NCBI RefSeq assembly: GCF_007751035.1
Contig: NZ_CP036433.1
Span: 372,001-436,000 of the forward strand
Reading direction: 5' to 3'
DNA: 64,000 nt
Origin: Lignipirellula cremea
Lineage (GTDB): Bacteria > Planctomycetota > Planctomycetia > Pirellulales > Pirellulaceae
Shown here piece after piece: positions 8,791-17,029 of the stretch. The notes under the pieces are model-generated. The model made no database searches, was not told the origin of the DNA, and was given only the letters and a program-made list of their open reading frames with translations. A program made the position numbers and the translations under genes. Positions within the stretch are counted from its first letter, which is position 1. Each line of letters begins with the position of its first letter.

Positions 8791-9489
8791 GTGGATGACA
8801 CGAATCAACCGCAGCAGGAAGCGAGCGACGCCGCGCCCTTGCTGCAGGCGCTCGGACTGCGCCGGACCGGCAGGGGACGCGTCCTGCTGGAAGACGTATC
8901 GCTGTCCGTCCGGGGCGGCGACCGTATCGCGCTGCTGGGTCCTTCCGGTAGCGGCAAGACCTTGCTGCTGCGCGCGCTGGGGATGCTGGACCCGCTGGCC
9001 GCAGGGGAAATCCACTGGCGGGGACAGCCAGTGCGCGGCAACGAGGTTCCCAGGTTTCGCAGCCAGGTGATCTATCTGCATCAGCGTCCCGCGCTGGTGG
9101 AAGGCGCCGTGGAAGAGAACCTGCGGCAGCCGTACTCGCTGCGGGCGCATGCCGACAAACGCTTCCAGCGCGATCGCATCGTCGCCTGGCTGGAGTCGCT
9201 CGGGCGCGATGCGTCGTTCCTGGCGAAACAGCAACGCGACTTGTCGGGCGGAGAATCCCAGCTGGCCGCGCTGCTAAGGGCGATCCAGCTGGATCCGATT
9301 CTACTGCTGCTGGACGAACCGACCGCGACGCTCGATGGGCTGGCGGCCGGCCAGGTCGAAACGCTGGTCGAGGCCTGGCTGAATGATCAGCCAACGACGC
9401 GCGCAACCGTCTGGGTGACGCACGATCATGAGCAAGCCCGACGCGTATCGACATCGGTTCTGCACATTCGCGAAGGGAAGCTGTCCTGA
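8791..9489 (+). CDS. fetA: ABC transporter ATPase, FetA/YbbL-like
   Basis: 232 residues, GTG start. Walker A 'GPSGSGKT', signature 'LSGGESQLAALLRA' and Walker B 'ILLLLDEPTATLD' are all intact, as is the H-loop 'VTHDHEQA'. It is the nucleotide-binding subunit partnering the UPF0014/FetB-type permease that starts 8 bp later. In E. coli the FetAB pair is linked to iron export and protection against oxidative stress; the same role is inferred here from the pairing, not from a metal site in this subunit. Confidence 0.85.
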   Translation: MDDTNQPQQEASDAAPLLQALGLRRTGRGRVLLEDVSLSVRGGDRIALLGPSGSGKTLLLRALGMLDPLAAGEIHWRGQPVRGNEVPRFRSQVIYLHQRPALVEGAVEENLRQPYSLRAHADKRFQRDRIVAWLESLGRDASFLAKQQRDLSGGESQLAALLRAIQLDPILLLLDEPTATLDGLAAGQVETLVEAWLNDQPTTRATVWVTHDHEQARRVSTSVLHIREGKLS

Positions 9490-9497
9490 GGGAAAGT

Positions 9498-10307
9498 ATG
9501 GATCACTACGTCGAACTCAGTTACTGGCAAGTCGCGCTGGCGGCGCTGCTGATCGTGGTCAACGGGACGATCTCGGTCGTGCTGCGGCTGCGCATGGAAC
9601 GGTTGCTGTTCCTGGCGAGCGTTCGCACGGTCGTTCAACTGCTGCTGGTGGGCTTTGTTCTGGACTGGGTTTTTCGCTGGGACCGCTGGTACATTGTCAT
9701 CGGCCTGGCCTGCGTGATGACGCTCATCGCCGGCCTGACCGCCGTCAATCGGAACGCACGACGTTATCCGGGCGTCTGGCTGGATACGGTGCTTTCTGTC
9801 TGGGCCAGCTCCTGGCTGGTCACGGCGTTCGCCCTGTTCGCCGTGCTGCAGGGCGGGGAGAAGTGGTATCAGCCGCAGTACGCCATTCCGCTGTTAGGCA
9901 TGATCCTCGGCAACACGCTGACCGGCGTTTCTGTCGGACTCAACACGTTTACCGAGACGCTGGTCGCCCGCCGCGACCGGGTCGAGTCCCTGCTTGCCCT
10001 GGGCGCGACCAGCTGGGAGGCGGCCCGTTCCCCGATCCAGCACGCCGTACGGACCGGCATGATTCCGATTATCAACGCAATGATGGTCGTCGGCATCGTC
10101 AGCCTGCCTGGCATGATGACCGGCCAACTTATTTCCGGGATGGATCCTCTGCAGGCCGTTAAATACCAAATTGTGATTATGTTTTTCATCGCCTCGGCGA
10201 CGTCGCTGGGGACGGTCAGTGTTCTCTCCTTGAGCTTCCTGCGGCTCTTCAGTCGAGACCACCAGTTTCTCTTCGAGACGGTTTCGACGCCCCCTCCTGA
10301 CCGCTGA
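9498..10307 (+). CDS. fetB: ABC transporter permease, FetB/YbbM (UPF0014) family
   Basis: 269 residues, all membrane helices and short loops. Family landmarks are 'LRMERLLFLASVRTVVQLLLVG', given here by its core R-VVQLLLVG, 'PLLGMILGNTLTGVSVGLN', 'LGATSWEAARSPIQHAVRTGMIPIIN' (core GAT-WEA and R-GMIP-IN) and 'GMMTGQLISGMDPLQAVKYQI'. It forms the transmembrane half of the putative iron/metal exporter with the ATPase encoded immediately upstream. A gap of about 200-300 bp follows before MprF, so the FetAB pair is probably its own unit. Confidence 0.88.
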   Translation: MDHYVELSYWQVALAALLIVVNGTISVVLRLRMERLLFLASVRTVVQLLLVGFVLDWVFRWDRWYIVIGLACVMTLIAGLTAVNRNARRYPGVWLDTVLSVWASSWLVTAFALFAVLQGGEKWYQPQYAIPLLGMILGNTLTGVSVGLNTFTETLVARRDRVESLLALGATSWEAARSPIQHAVRTGMIPIINAMMVVGIVSLPGMMTGQLISGMDPLQAVKYQIVIMFFIASATSLGTVSVLSLSFLRLFSRDHQFLFETVSTPPPDR

Positions 10308-10603
10308 ACGGCCATCGCAGGGATCCGCCCTTCGCTGCCGGTCTTTCCCTCGGAAACGCACTCGCCGGGAATCCCCTGGCGTGACCTGGCCCCTCTGTTT
10401 CAGGCGCCGGTTCCGGTTGCGACGCTGGGAATCGAGGGGGAGCGTGTACCTCGAAAATGGAGTTGAGGTATACTCACCCGCGGTGAAAGCAGGCCGCTTC
10501 CTCGTGGGTATTGCGTGCGCGATCGTCTGTCGCTGGGAAGCGGTTGGTCCTCGGTTGGGCATCGTTGCTCGGACGTTTTCTCGTTTCCGGAAATGCACTC
10601 TCG

Positions 10604-13153
10604 GTGAAAAAACTTCTCCAGACGTTGATGGGCCCGGCGATCATTTTGACGATGGTGCTGGGGTCGCTGTGGCTGTTGCATCGGGAACTGCGCGATTATC
10701 ATCTGCACGATTTTTTGCAAAGTCTGGCGGGGATTTCTTCGCTGCAGATCGGGATCGCCCTGGGTTTAACCGTGTTGAACTATGGGATCCTGCTGGGGTA
10801 CGACCTGCTGGGGATTCGATACATCGGTCATCCGATGCGGCTGGGCCGGGTGGGGTTGGCTTCGTTCCTGGGTTACGCCGTGGGGAATAATTTTGGCACG
10901 GTGCTGGGCGGATCGACGATCCGCTTGCGGTTGTATACGGCCTGGGGTTTGTCGTCGGTGGAGATCGTCAAGCTGGTCCTGATGCTGAGTCTCACCTTCT
11001 GGGTCGGGCTGTTTGCTTTGTCAGGCCTGGTGTTTCTGGTCGATCCGCTGACGATCCCCGCGAAGCTGCATCTGCCGTTTTCCACGACGATGCCATTGGG
11101 GTTCCTGTTTGGCGGCCTGGCGGTCGGTTATCTGGTTTTGTGTGCGACGCGTCGCGCGCCGGTGAAAATCTGGCGCTGGGAATTTACGCCGCCTGGCGTG
11201 GGACTGTCGCTGGCGCAGTTCGCCATTGCCGCGCTCGATTTGATGGTTGGCGCCGCCGTGCTGTATGTGCTGCTGCCGCAGGAGCTGGAAATCGGCTACG
11301 GGCACTTTCTGACGATCTATATGTTGGCGCTGGCGGCCGGTTTGATCTCCCAGGCGCCGGGCGGCCTGGGGGTGATCGAGCTGGTGATTCTGGTGATGCT
11401 TGATCCGGCCGATCCCAGCCGCGTGATGGGATCGCTGCTGGCCTACCGGGCGATCTACTATCTGTTCCCGCTGACAATGGGGCTGCTGGTGATGGCGGCC
11501 AACGAGGCGATGATGCTGCGCCGCCACTGGGGCACGGCAGCCTCCCTGATCAGCCAGGGGGCTGCGCTGGCGGCGCCGCGGATTCTGGCCGTTACGGTTT
11601 TTGTGGCGGGCGTCCTGTTGCTGGTCTCCGGCGCCACGCCCTCGGGCGAGGGTCGTTTGCGACTCCTTCGCGGCTTGCTGCCGCTGCCGGTGATTGAGTT
11701 CTCGCACCTGCTCGGCAGCATTGTCGGCGTGCTGTTGATATTACTGGCGCGGGGGCTGCAGCGGAGAATTGAAACGGCGTATTTCGCCGCCCTGGCGTTG
11801 CTGCTCGGCGGGATCGCGTTCTCCCTGCTCAAAGGCTTCGACTATGAAGAAGCGCTGGTCCTGGGCGTGATGCTCGTCTGCTTTCTGCCCTGCCGCCGGA
11901 ATTTCTACCGGCATGGCGCGTTGCTTACGGAACGCTTTACCCCGGCGTGGCTGCTGACGATCGGTCTGGTCATCGGCTGCACGGTCTGGGTGATGTTCTT
12001 CTCCTACAGGCATGTGGAGTACAGCGAAAGCCTGTGGTGGAACTTTGCCTTTCGCGCGGACGCACCCCGGTCGTTGCGGGCGCTGGCCGGCGTGGTCACC
12101 GTGACCTTGCTGGTTGCCTGCTGGCGTCTGCTGGGATCGAAACCCAAGGCGCCCGCCATGCCGACGCCGGAGGACCTGGACAGCGCCCGTGCGATCGTGG
12201 CCGATTGCCCGCAAACAGCGGCGAACCTGGCGTTGCTGGGCGACAAGCACTTTCTGTTCAATGACTCGCGGACCGGGTTTCTGATGTTTGGCGCGTCGGG
12301 CAAGTGCTGGGTGGCGATGGGCGATCCGATCGGCGATGAACAGGCCTGCCGGGAGCTTGCCTGGGACTTTCAGGAACGATGCGACGAGGGGGATCGCTGG
12401 CCCGTCTTCTACCAGGTCGAAGAGAATCGCGTGCCCCTTTATGTCGACATGGGTCTCACGCTCATCAAGCTTGGAGAAGAGGCGCGCGTGCCGCTGGCGA
12501 ATTTCAGCCTGGAAGGAGGACGCCGCAAAGGTCTGCGCCGCACCCAGAAGCAGCTGACGACGGCCGGCTGCCAGTTTGAAATTATCGAGCCGCCGCTTGA
12601 GGACGATCTGCTCGCGGATCTGCATCGAATTTCCGACAGTTGGCTGGCGGAAAAAAGCACCGCGGAAAAAGGGTTTTCGCTCGGCTTCTTCCAGCCCGAC
12701 TATATCCGCCACAGTGCGGTCGCGGTCGTCAGCCTGCAGGGAGAGCGGATCGCCTTCGCCAACCTTTGGCGCGGCGCTGGCAAGCAAGAGCTGTCGCTGG
12801 ATTTAATGCGATATGATCCCCGGGCGCCGCACGGCGTGATGGAGTTCCTGTTTATCAACCTGATGCTCTGGGGCCATGCGCAAGGTTATCAATGGTTCAA
12901 TCTGGGCATGGCGCCTTTGTCGGGCGTCGAAGCGCGGCGTCTGGGGCCGCTCTGGAACCGGATCGCCAGCCTGGCGTTTCGTTACGGCGAGCACTTCTAC
13001 AATTTTGAAGGGCTGCGACAATACAAAGAGAAGTTCGACCCGGAATGGAAGCCCAGGTACCTGGCTTCCCGCGGCGGACTTGCCTTGCCGCTGGTGTTGA
13101 CCAACGTCGCCACGCTCATCTCTGGCGGCATCGGCGAACTGGTGAAGAAGTAA
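10604..13153 (+). CDS. mprF: MprF-type bifunctional flippase / aminoacyl-phosphatidylglycerol synthase
   Basis: About 849 residues from the GTG at 10604; an upstream in-frame TTG at 10511 would add 31 residues, and neither start has a strong Shine-Dalgarno. The N-terminal 530 residues hold many membrane helices with the flippase-type 'GYAVGNNFGTVLGGSTIRLRLY' stretch (core GNNFG-GGS-RLR). The C-terminal about 300 residues are a cytosolic DUF2156/GNAT-fold synthase domain ('NLALLGDKHFLFND', 'FLMFGASGKCWVAMGDPIG', 'GRRKGLRRTQKQL', 'FNLGMAPLSG'). The enzyme transfers an aminoacyl group (classically lysyl) from tRNA to phosphatidylglycerol and flips the product, lowering the negative surface charge. 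Amino-acid specificity cannot be told from sequence. Confidence 0.88.
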   Translation: MKKLLQTLMGPAIILTMVLGSLWLLHRELRDYHLHDFLQSLAGISSLQIGIALGLTVLNYGILLGYDLLGIRYIGHPMRLGRVGLASFLGYAVGNNFGTVLGGSTIRLRLYTAWGLSSVEIVKLVLMLSLTFWVGLFALSGLVFLVDPLTIPAKLHLPFSTTMPLGFLFGGLAVGYLVLCATRRAPVKIWRWEFTPPGVGLSLAQFAIAALDLMVGAAVLYVLLPQELEIGYGHFLTIYMLALAAGLISQAPGGLGVIELVILVMLDPADPSRVMGSLLAYRAIYYLFPLTMGLLVMAANEAMMLRRHWGTAASLISQGAALAAPRILAVTVFVAGVLLLVSGATPSGEGRLRLLRGLLPLPVIEFSHLLGSIVGVLLILLARGLQRRIETAYFAALALLLGGIAFSLLKGFDYEEALVLGVMLVCFLPCRRNFYRHGALLTERFTPAWLLTIGLVIGCTVWVMFFSYRHVEYSESLWWNFAFRADAPRSLRALAGVVTVTLLVACWRLLGSKPKAPAMPTPEDLDSARAIVADCPQTAANLALLGDKHFLFNDSRTGFLMFGASGKCWVAMGDPIGDEQACRELAWDFQERCDEGDRWPVFYQVEENRVPLYVDMGLTLIKLGEEARVPLANFSLEGGRRKGLRRTQKQLTTAGCQFEIIEPPLEDDLLADLHRISDSWLAEKSTAEKGFSLGFFQPDYIRHSAVAVVSLQGERIAFANLWRGAGKQELSLDLMRYDPRAPHGVMEFLFINLMLWGHAQGYQWFNLGMAPLSGVEARRLGPLWNRIASLAFRYGEHFYNFEGLRQYKEKFDPEWKPRYLASRGGLALPLVLTNVATLISGGIGELVKK

Positions 13154-13170
13154 GGAACGCGACGACCCTT

Positions 13171-13233
13171 GCTTTGCGATTTTGGTTTTGTTGTTTTGCG
13201 AAAAAGCAGGCGCAGAGAGTCGACTATCCGTCG
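13171..13233 (+). repeat. Dispersed intergenic repeat, copy A (63 bp)
   Basis: This 63-bp stretch directly downstream of mprF aligns without gaps to 34398-34460 with 52 of 63 identical bases (counted by eye). The shared core is GTTTTGCGAAA followed by AGCAGGCGC and ATCCGTCG. Both copies are intergenic and in the same orientation. It may be a short interspersed element or a conserved 3' regulatory piece; no protein is encoded. Confidence 0.55.
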
Positions 13234-13306
13234 CTTTCCGTCAGTCATTCGTCGCCGGGCGGCTTCCCTGCGTTCTTGTCCCCTGGCTAACGCCGGAAAG
13301 GTCTCC

Positions 13307-14017
13307 ATGTCGAAACGCCCTGCCGCACGGCGCCGCTGCGAAATCTGCCAGAAAGAGTTTGCGATTGTCGATGTCATGCCGGCCGCGTTTGTGCGGCAGG
13401 CGGTCAGCGACCTGATCCTCGAGCAGCATCCAGCCTGGTCGCAGGAGGCGTATATCTGTTTCAACGATCTGAATCGTTACCGCACCCTTTATGTAGAAGA
13501 CGTCCTTGGCCGCGAACGGGGCGAAGTGTCCAAGCTGGAAAGCGAAGTCGTCCGCAGTCTGCGCGAGCAAGAGCTGCTCGCCGAGAATGTCGCCGGCATT
13601 ATGGAAAACGACCGGACGTTCGGCCAACGGCTGGCGGATCAGATCGCTTCGTTCGGCGGCAGCTGGCCGTTTTTGATCAGCTTTGGCGTGTTTCTTTGTT
13701 GCTGGATCGGTCTGAACGTGCGTTTGCTGTTTCAGCCGTTCGATCCGTTTCCTTTTATTCTGCTGAACCTGATTCTCTCCTGCCTGGCGGCGATCCAGGC
13801 GCCGGTGATTATGATGAGTCAGAACCGGCAAGAGTCGAAGGACCGCATTCGCGCCGAGCACGATTACCGCATCAACCTCAAGGCGGAGCTGGAAATTCGC
13901 CACCTGCACGCCAAGCTCGATATGCTGCTCACCCACCAGTGGCAACGGCTGCTGGAAATCCAGGAGATCCAGATGGAGCTGATGGACGAGTTCACCCGGC
14001 ATCGCCCGCAGAAATAA
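13307..14017 (+). CDS. DUF1003 family membrane protein
   Basis: 236 residues from the ATG at 13307, which has GGAAAGG 6-12 bases upstream; the frame is open to 13169 but that section is the end of the dispersed repeat. An N-terminal CEIC pair hints at a small metal-binding segment. The DUF1003 core has two membrane helices around residues 120-175 ('SWPFLISFGVFLCCWIGLN' and 'FPFILLNLILSCLAAIQAP'), followed by 'IMMSQNRQESKDRIRAEHDY' (core MSQNRQ-KDR--AE-D) and a coiled-coil tail. The function of DUF1003 is not known. It ends 11 bp from the stop of the converging small gene. Confidence 0.85.
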   Translation: MSKRPAARRRCEICQKEFAIVDVMPAAFVRQAVSDLILEQHPAWSQEAYICFNDLNRYRTLYVEDVLGRERGEVSKLESEVVRSLREQELLAENVAGIMENDRTFGQRLADQIASFGGSWPFLISFGVFLCCWIGLNVRLLFQPFDPFPFILLNLILSCLAAIQAPVIMMSQNRQESKDRIRAEHDYRINLKAELEIRHLHAKLDMLLTHQWQRLLEIQEIQMELMDEFTRHRPQK

Positions 14018-14027
14018 CAACCGGCGG

Positions 14028-14417
14028 CTACTTGTAGTGGTTCGCCAGCGCCCGCAGCCTTTCCAGTCGTCGCAGCTGCAGCTGCACCTGGGGATGCTTG
14101 CTGGCAAACCCTTCCATGGTCGCCGCCAGGTCCGTTTCGACTTGCGCCGTGGCCGAGGCGATGGCGCTCCGCACCAGCTTTCGATGGATCGATGGTGTTT
14201 GCCCCGCGAGCGATTGCTGCAGACTTTGGACTCGCCGGCGACGACGGAGGAGCGTAAAGTTGCTGTCGCTCAGGTTGGCCTCTTCCATCGCCAGTTGAAT
14301 CTCTTCTTCCGCCAAAGCAAGGGCCATGTAAGTCGCTTCATTGGCCGGCAAAGGATAACGCGTTATCGGCTGACTTCCGTCGGTGATGACGGAAAACGCC
14401 AGAACGATCCAGAACAT
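14028..14417 (-). CDS. Small hypothetical protein, possibly exported
   Basis: 129 residues, not recognised. A short hydrophobic N-terminus (MFWIVLAFSVITDGSQ) may be a signal or anchor; the rest is helical, rich in Leu, Arg, Gln and Glu, with a very basic RRRRR run near the middle. It is supported as real by AAGGGAA 5-11 bases before the ATG and by compact convergence with the DUF1003 gene. No motif gives a function. Confidence 0.5.
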   Translation of the reverse strand: MFWIVLAFSVITDGSQPITRYPLPANEATYMALALAEEEIQLAMEEANLSDSNFTLLRRRRRVQSLQQSLAGQTPSIHRKLVRSAIASATAQVETDLAATMEGFASKHPQVQLQLRRLERLRALANHYK

Positions 14418-14659
14418 GGTTGTTCCCTTTTTGTGGATGGCAACGGTTGTCGCGGTTGTGCCGGTTCCAGGCTAGTCAGGGAGAATGTCGATTGCAATGA
14501 TGAATCTGGGGGCCCGCGTTATCAGGAAACGAGGTCGCGTTTCCGCCCCGCGCCAGCGGGCGGGTTCGCTTGCCATTTCGGTAGAATGAAGGCCAGGTAG
14601 CGCCTGCCTGGTTCGACAGCTTTTCTGGCCAGTGGCGACAACGTCGATGCGGGAAGCCC

Positions 14660-15304
14660 ATGAAAGCGTCATTCCAGATCCTTCGCCAGTTTCCGGCGAC
14701 GTGGCTGCTTGCCGCGGCGATGATCGTTGGCGCTGTCATCAGCCAGTCGCACTACCAGGAACTGGCCGAAACCTGGCTGGCCGCCTTGGGGTTCTCGCCC
14801 CAGCATTTGATAAAGGGGGACGCACACCGCCTGTTCACTTCCCTGTTTTTGACCGCAGGCGGCGCCAGGTTTTACGCGTCGTTGTTGATGCTGGTCCTGA
14901 TCGTGGGAGCGGCCGAGCGTCGACATCCGAGTCTCACGGTCGCTCTGGTTTTCCTGGGAGTTCATTTGACGACGCTGCTCGCGCTTTCGCTGCTGGCGTT
15001 GGCCATGGACTGGCGGGGGTCGTACTATGGCGAACTGCTGGCCGAAGCACGCGACGTAGGCCCCTCGGCCGGGTACTACGGCTGTCTGGGGCTCGCTTTG
15101 CATGGATTGCCGCAACGGTATCGCTCCCTGGTGGCTGGCGCCGCGTGCCTGATGCTGGTCATCCGTTTGCTGTACGCAATCGCGTTCTTGCCGGAAGAAG
15201 GACGTCAGCTAAACGCCGACGTCGCGCACCTGATCGCCCTGGCGTTGGGCCTGTTTGTCGCTGCGGCCTGGCTGCGTTCCCGCTCGCCGGCAACCGAGGC
15301 TTGA
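14660..15304 (+). CDS. Rhomboid-family intramembrane serine protease-like protein
   Basis: 214 residues with about six hydrophobic segments. The rhomboid pattern is present: 'HRLFTSLFLTAGGARFYASL' (core H-LFTS-F-H-equivalent loop), the catalytic serine motif GxSxG as 'GPSAGYYG' near residue 135, and a late-helix histidine in 'DVAHLIALALG'. Family members cut single-pass membrane proteins inside the bilayer. Some planctomycete and proteobacterial versions (rhombosortases) process sorting-signal proteins, and this short divergent form could be one of those. Substrate unknown; catalytic assignment rests on the Ser/His pair alone. Confidence 0.7.
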   Translation: MKASFQILRQFPATWLLAAAMIVGAVISQSHYQELAETWLAALGFSPQHLIKGDAHRLFTSLFLTAGGARFYASLLMLVLIVGAAERRHPSLTVALVFLGVHLTTLLALSLLALAMDWRGSYYGELLAEARDVGPSAGYYGCLGLALHGLPQRYRSLVAGAACLMLVIRLLYAIAFLPEEGRQLNADVAHLIALALGLFVAAAWLRSRSPATEA

Positions 15305-15514
15305 GAGAAGAGAGCCGGCCTGAAAGAATGATCGACGTTGCGCCGTTGATACAGAGGAGTCATTACAAGCGATGCGTCAAGCAGCTCAGGGGCGCGCCTC
15401 GCCGTCGCCAGCGGGCGTCCAGCCGGACTCCGACCCGATTCCTGGAAACGGCGCGTGCTCTGCGCGACGCCTTCGGCTGCGAAGAACAACGGCCTGGCAA
15501 CCGGAGGACGGGGA

Positions 15515-16918
15515 TCAGGGACTTGTCGACGGCTGAGCCTGCCAGCCGTTGATGGTGAATTCGTCGTGAACGCCGCAGGTGAATTTCAGCGGCTGTTCCA
15601 GGCCGGCGGGTTCCTCGGACGGCGGATTGTCATAACGGGCGATGTCGGAAACATTCGTCAGGCGGTTGTTCCGGATCACGGATCCGTAGCTTTCGTCCCG
15701 GCGAAGGAGCGGCCGGGCTTCGCCCTGGCATTCGATGATGTTGTCGCGAATGACGAACGTTTTGAAATCGCAATCGGCATGAAAGCCGAACAGACCCTCC
15801 GTGCGAGGCGTGGCCGTCGTACGGGTGATGATGTGGTTGTTGCGGATTACCAATTGGTTGTACGGTTCGTTGATCCAGATCACCCCCCGGCCCGGATTGC
15901 TGATCAGGTTATTGTGGAACGTCGCCGGTCCTTTCGCCGGAGCCTTGCCGAAGCCGGAGATGAGATTGCCGTGGTCTTTCTGCAGGTCGAAGTCAAACAG
16001 GTTATGGTCGATCTCCACGCCGTTCCGGACGAACTCGATGGAGTAGCTGTCGCGCATCCAGTTGTGGTGAATGTGAAAGGTGCGGCCGCTTTCCGGGACC
16101 GGTCCGCCGGAGTGCTTGGGGATAGAGATCGTGCCGGTGCAAACGTTGTGGTCGATCTCCACGTCTTCGTCGTTTTCAAAGGGGAACTCGAGGGAGAAGT
16201 TCACGCCGATGGTATTATGGTGCACACGGCAGCGTTTCCCCTGCCGGACTTTCACGCCGTAGAACTCGTTCGCCTTGTCCATCTGGGTGCGGACGAAGCG
16301 GTTATGGGCGATCTCGCTGTCGGCCATCCAGATGGCGAAGATGGCGCCGCCCGTGATACCGCCGTCGACGCCCGGTTCTCCGCCGCGCTTCCAGCGGCCG
16401 CCGGCATCGATGAATTCGCAGTCGTGGATCTTCGCCCCCTTCATGGAAAAGGTGCGCACGCCCGTCCAGAGCGTATCCTGGATGCGCAAGTGGTGCAGAT
16501 GCAGGTCGGCGTTCTTCCAGCCGAAGATCGCCCCATGCAGCTGCGGCCCGCGGAGCGTCATGTGGGAAACGGTAATACCGTCGGCCTTGTCCTGCAGACG
16601 AATCAGGTACGCCTGGGTATCCATCCCTTTGGTCGTCATCTCCGGGTCCGGCAGCGTCTGGACCGACGGCTTCCAGCCGGCGACATGGGTGAGGATCGTC
16701 TGCTCCATGCCGGCGCCCTGGAGCGTGACGCCGGCCTTTGGCTCCAGCGGGGCCGAGAGTTCGTAGACGCCAGCGGCGATCTCAATCGTCGTCCCCTCGG
16801 CCGCGTCGCGCACCGCAGCGACCAGGTCGGCCGTGTTTGCGATTGGTTCCGCAGCGCAAGTCGCTTGCGCCGTGATGGCGAGCAGGATAAGAAGGAAGGT
16901 TTGCTTCAGGGAGAACAT
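15515..16918 (-). CDS. Secreted right-handed parallel beta-helix protein
   Basis: 467 residues with a clear signal peptide (about residues 1-22). The body consists of short repeats with many His-Asn pairs ('HHNTIGVNF', 'EIDHNVCTG', 'HIHHNWMRD', 'EIDHNLFDF', 'VIRNNHIIT'), the signature of a pectate-lyase/NosD-like beta-helix. Such proteins usually bind or cut polysaccharides. The start at 16918 has AAGGA 6 bases upstream. A polysaccharide lyase or epimerase role is possible, but no catalytic triad was identified. It may be co-transcribed with the hydrolase upstream (111-bp gap). Confidence 0.78.
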   Translation of the reverse strand: MFSLKQTFLLILLAITAQATCAAEPIANTADLVAAVRDAAEGTTIEIAAGVYELSAPLEPKAGVTLQGAGMEQTILTHVAGWKPSVQTLPDPEMTTKGMDTQAYLIRLQDKADGITVSHMTLRGPQLHGAIFGWKNADLHLHHLRIQDTLWTGVRTFSMKGAKIHDCEFIDAGGRWKRGGEPGVDGGITGGAIFAIWMADSEIAHNRFVRTQMDKANEFYGVKVRQGKRCRVHHNTIGVNFSLEFPFENDEDVEIDHNVCTGTISIPKHSGGPVPESGRTFHIHHNWMRDSYSIEFVRNGVEIDHNLFDFDLQKDHGNLISGFGKAPAKGPATFHNNLISNPGRGVIWINEPYNQLVIRNNHIITRTTATPRTEGLFGFHADCDFKTFVIRDNIIECQGEARPLLRRDESYGSVIRNNRLTNVSDIARYDNPPSEEPAGLEQPLKFTCGVHDEFTINGWQAQPSTSP

Positions 16919-17029
16919 GGACGTCCTTTTGTCGGATACGATTGCCTGCGATGGTCAGTGCGGACCACTTATCTTTTACCCAAAATTGAGGAAAACCGCC
17001 ATCTCCGGGCGCCCGGAACGATGCCGGGC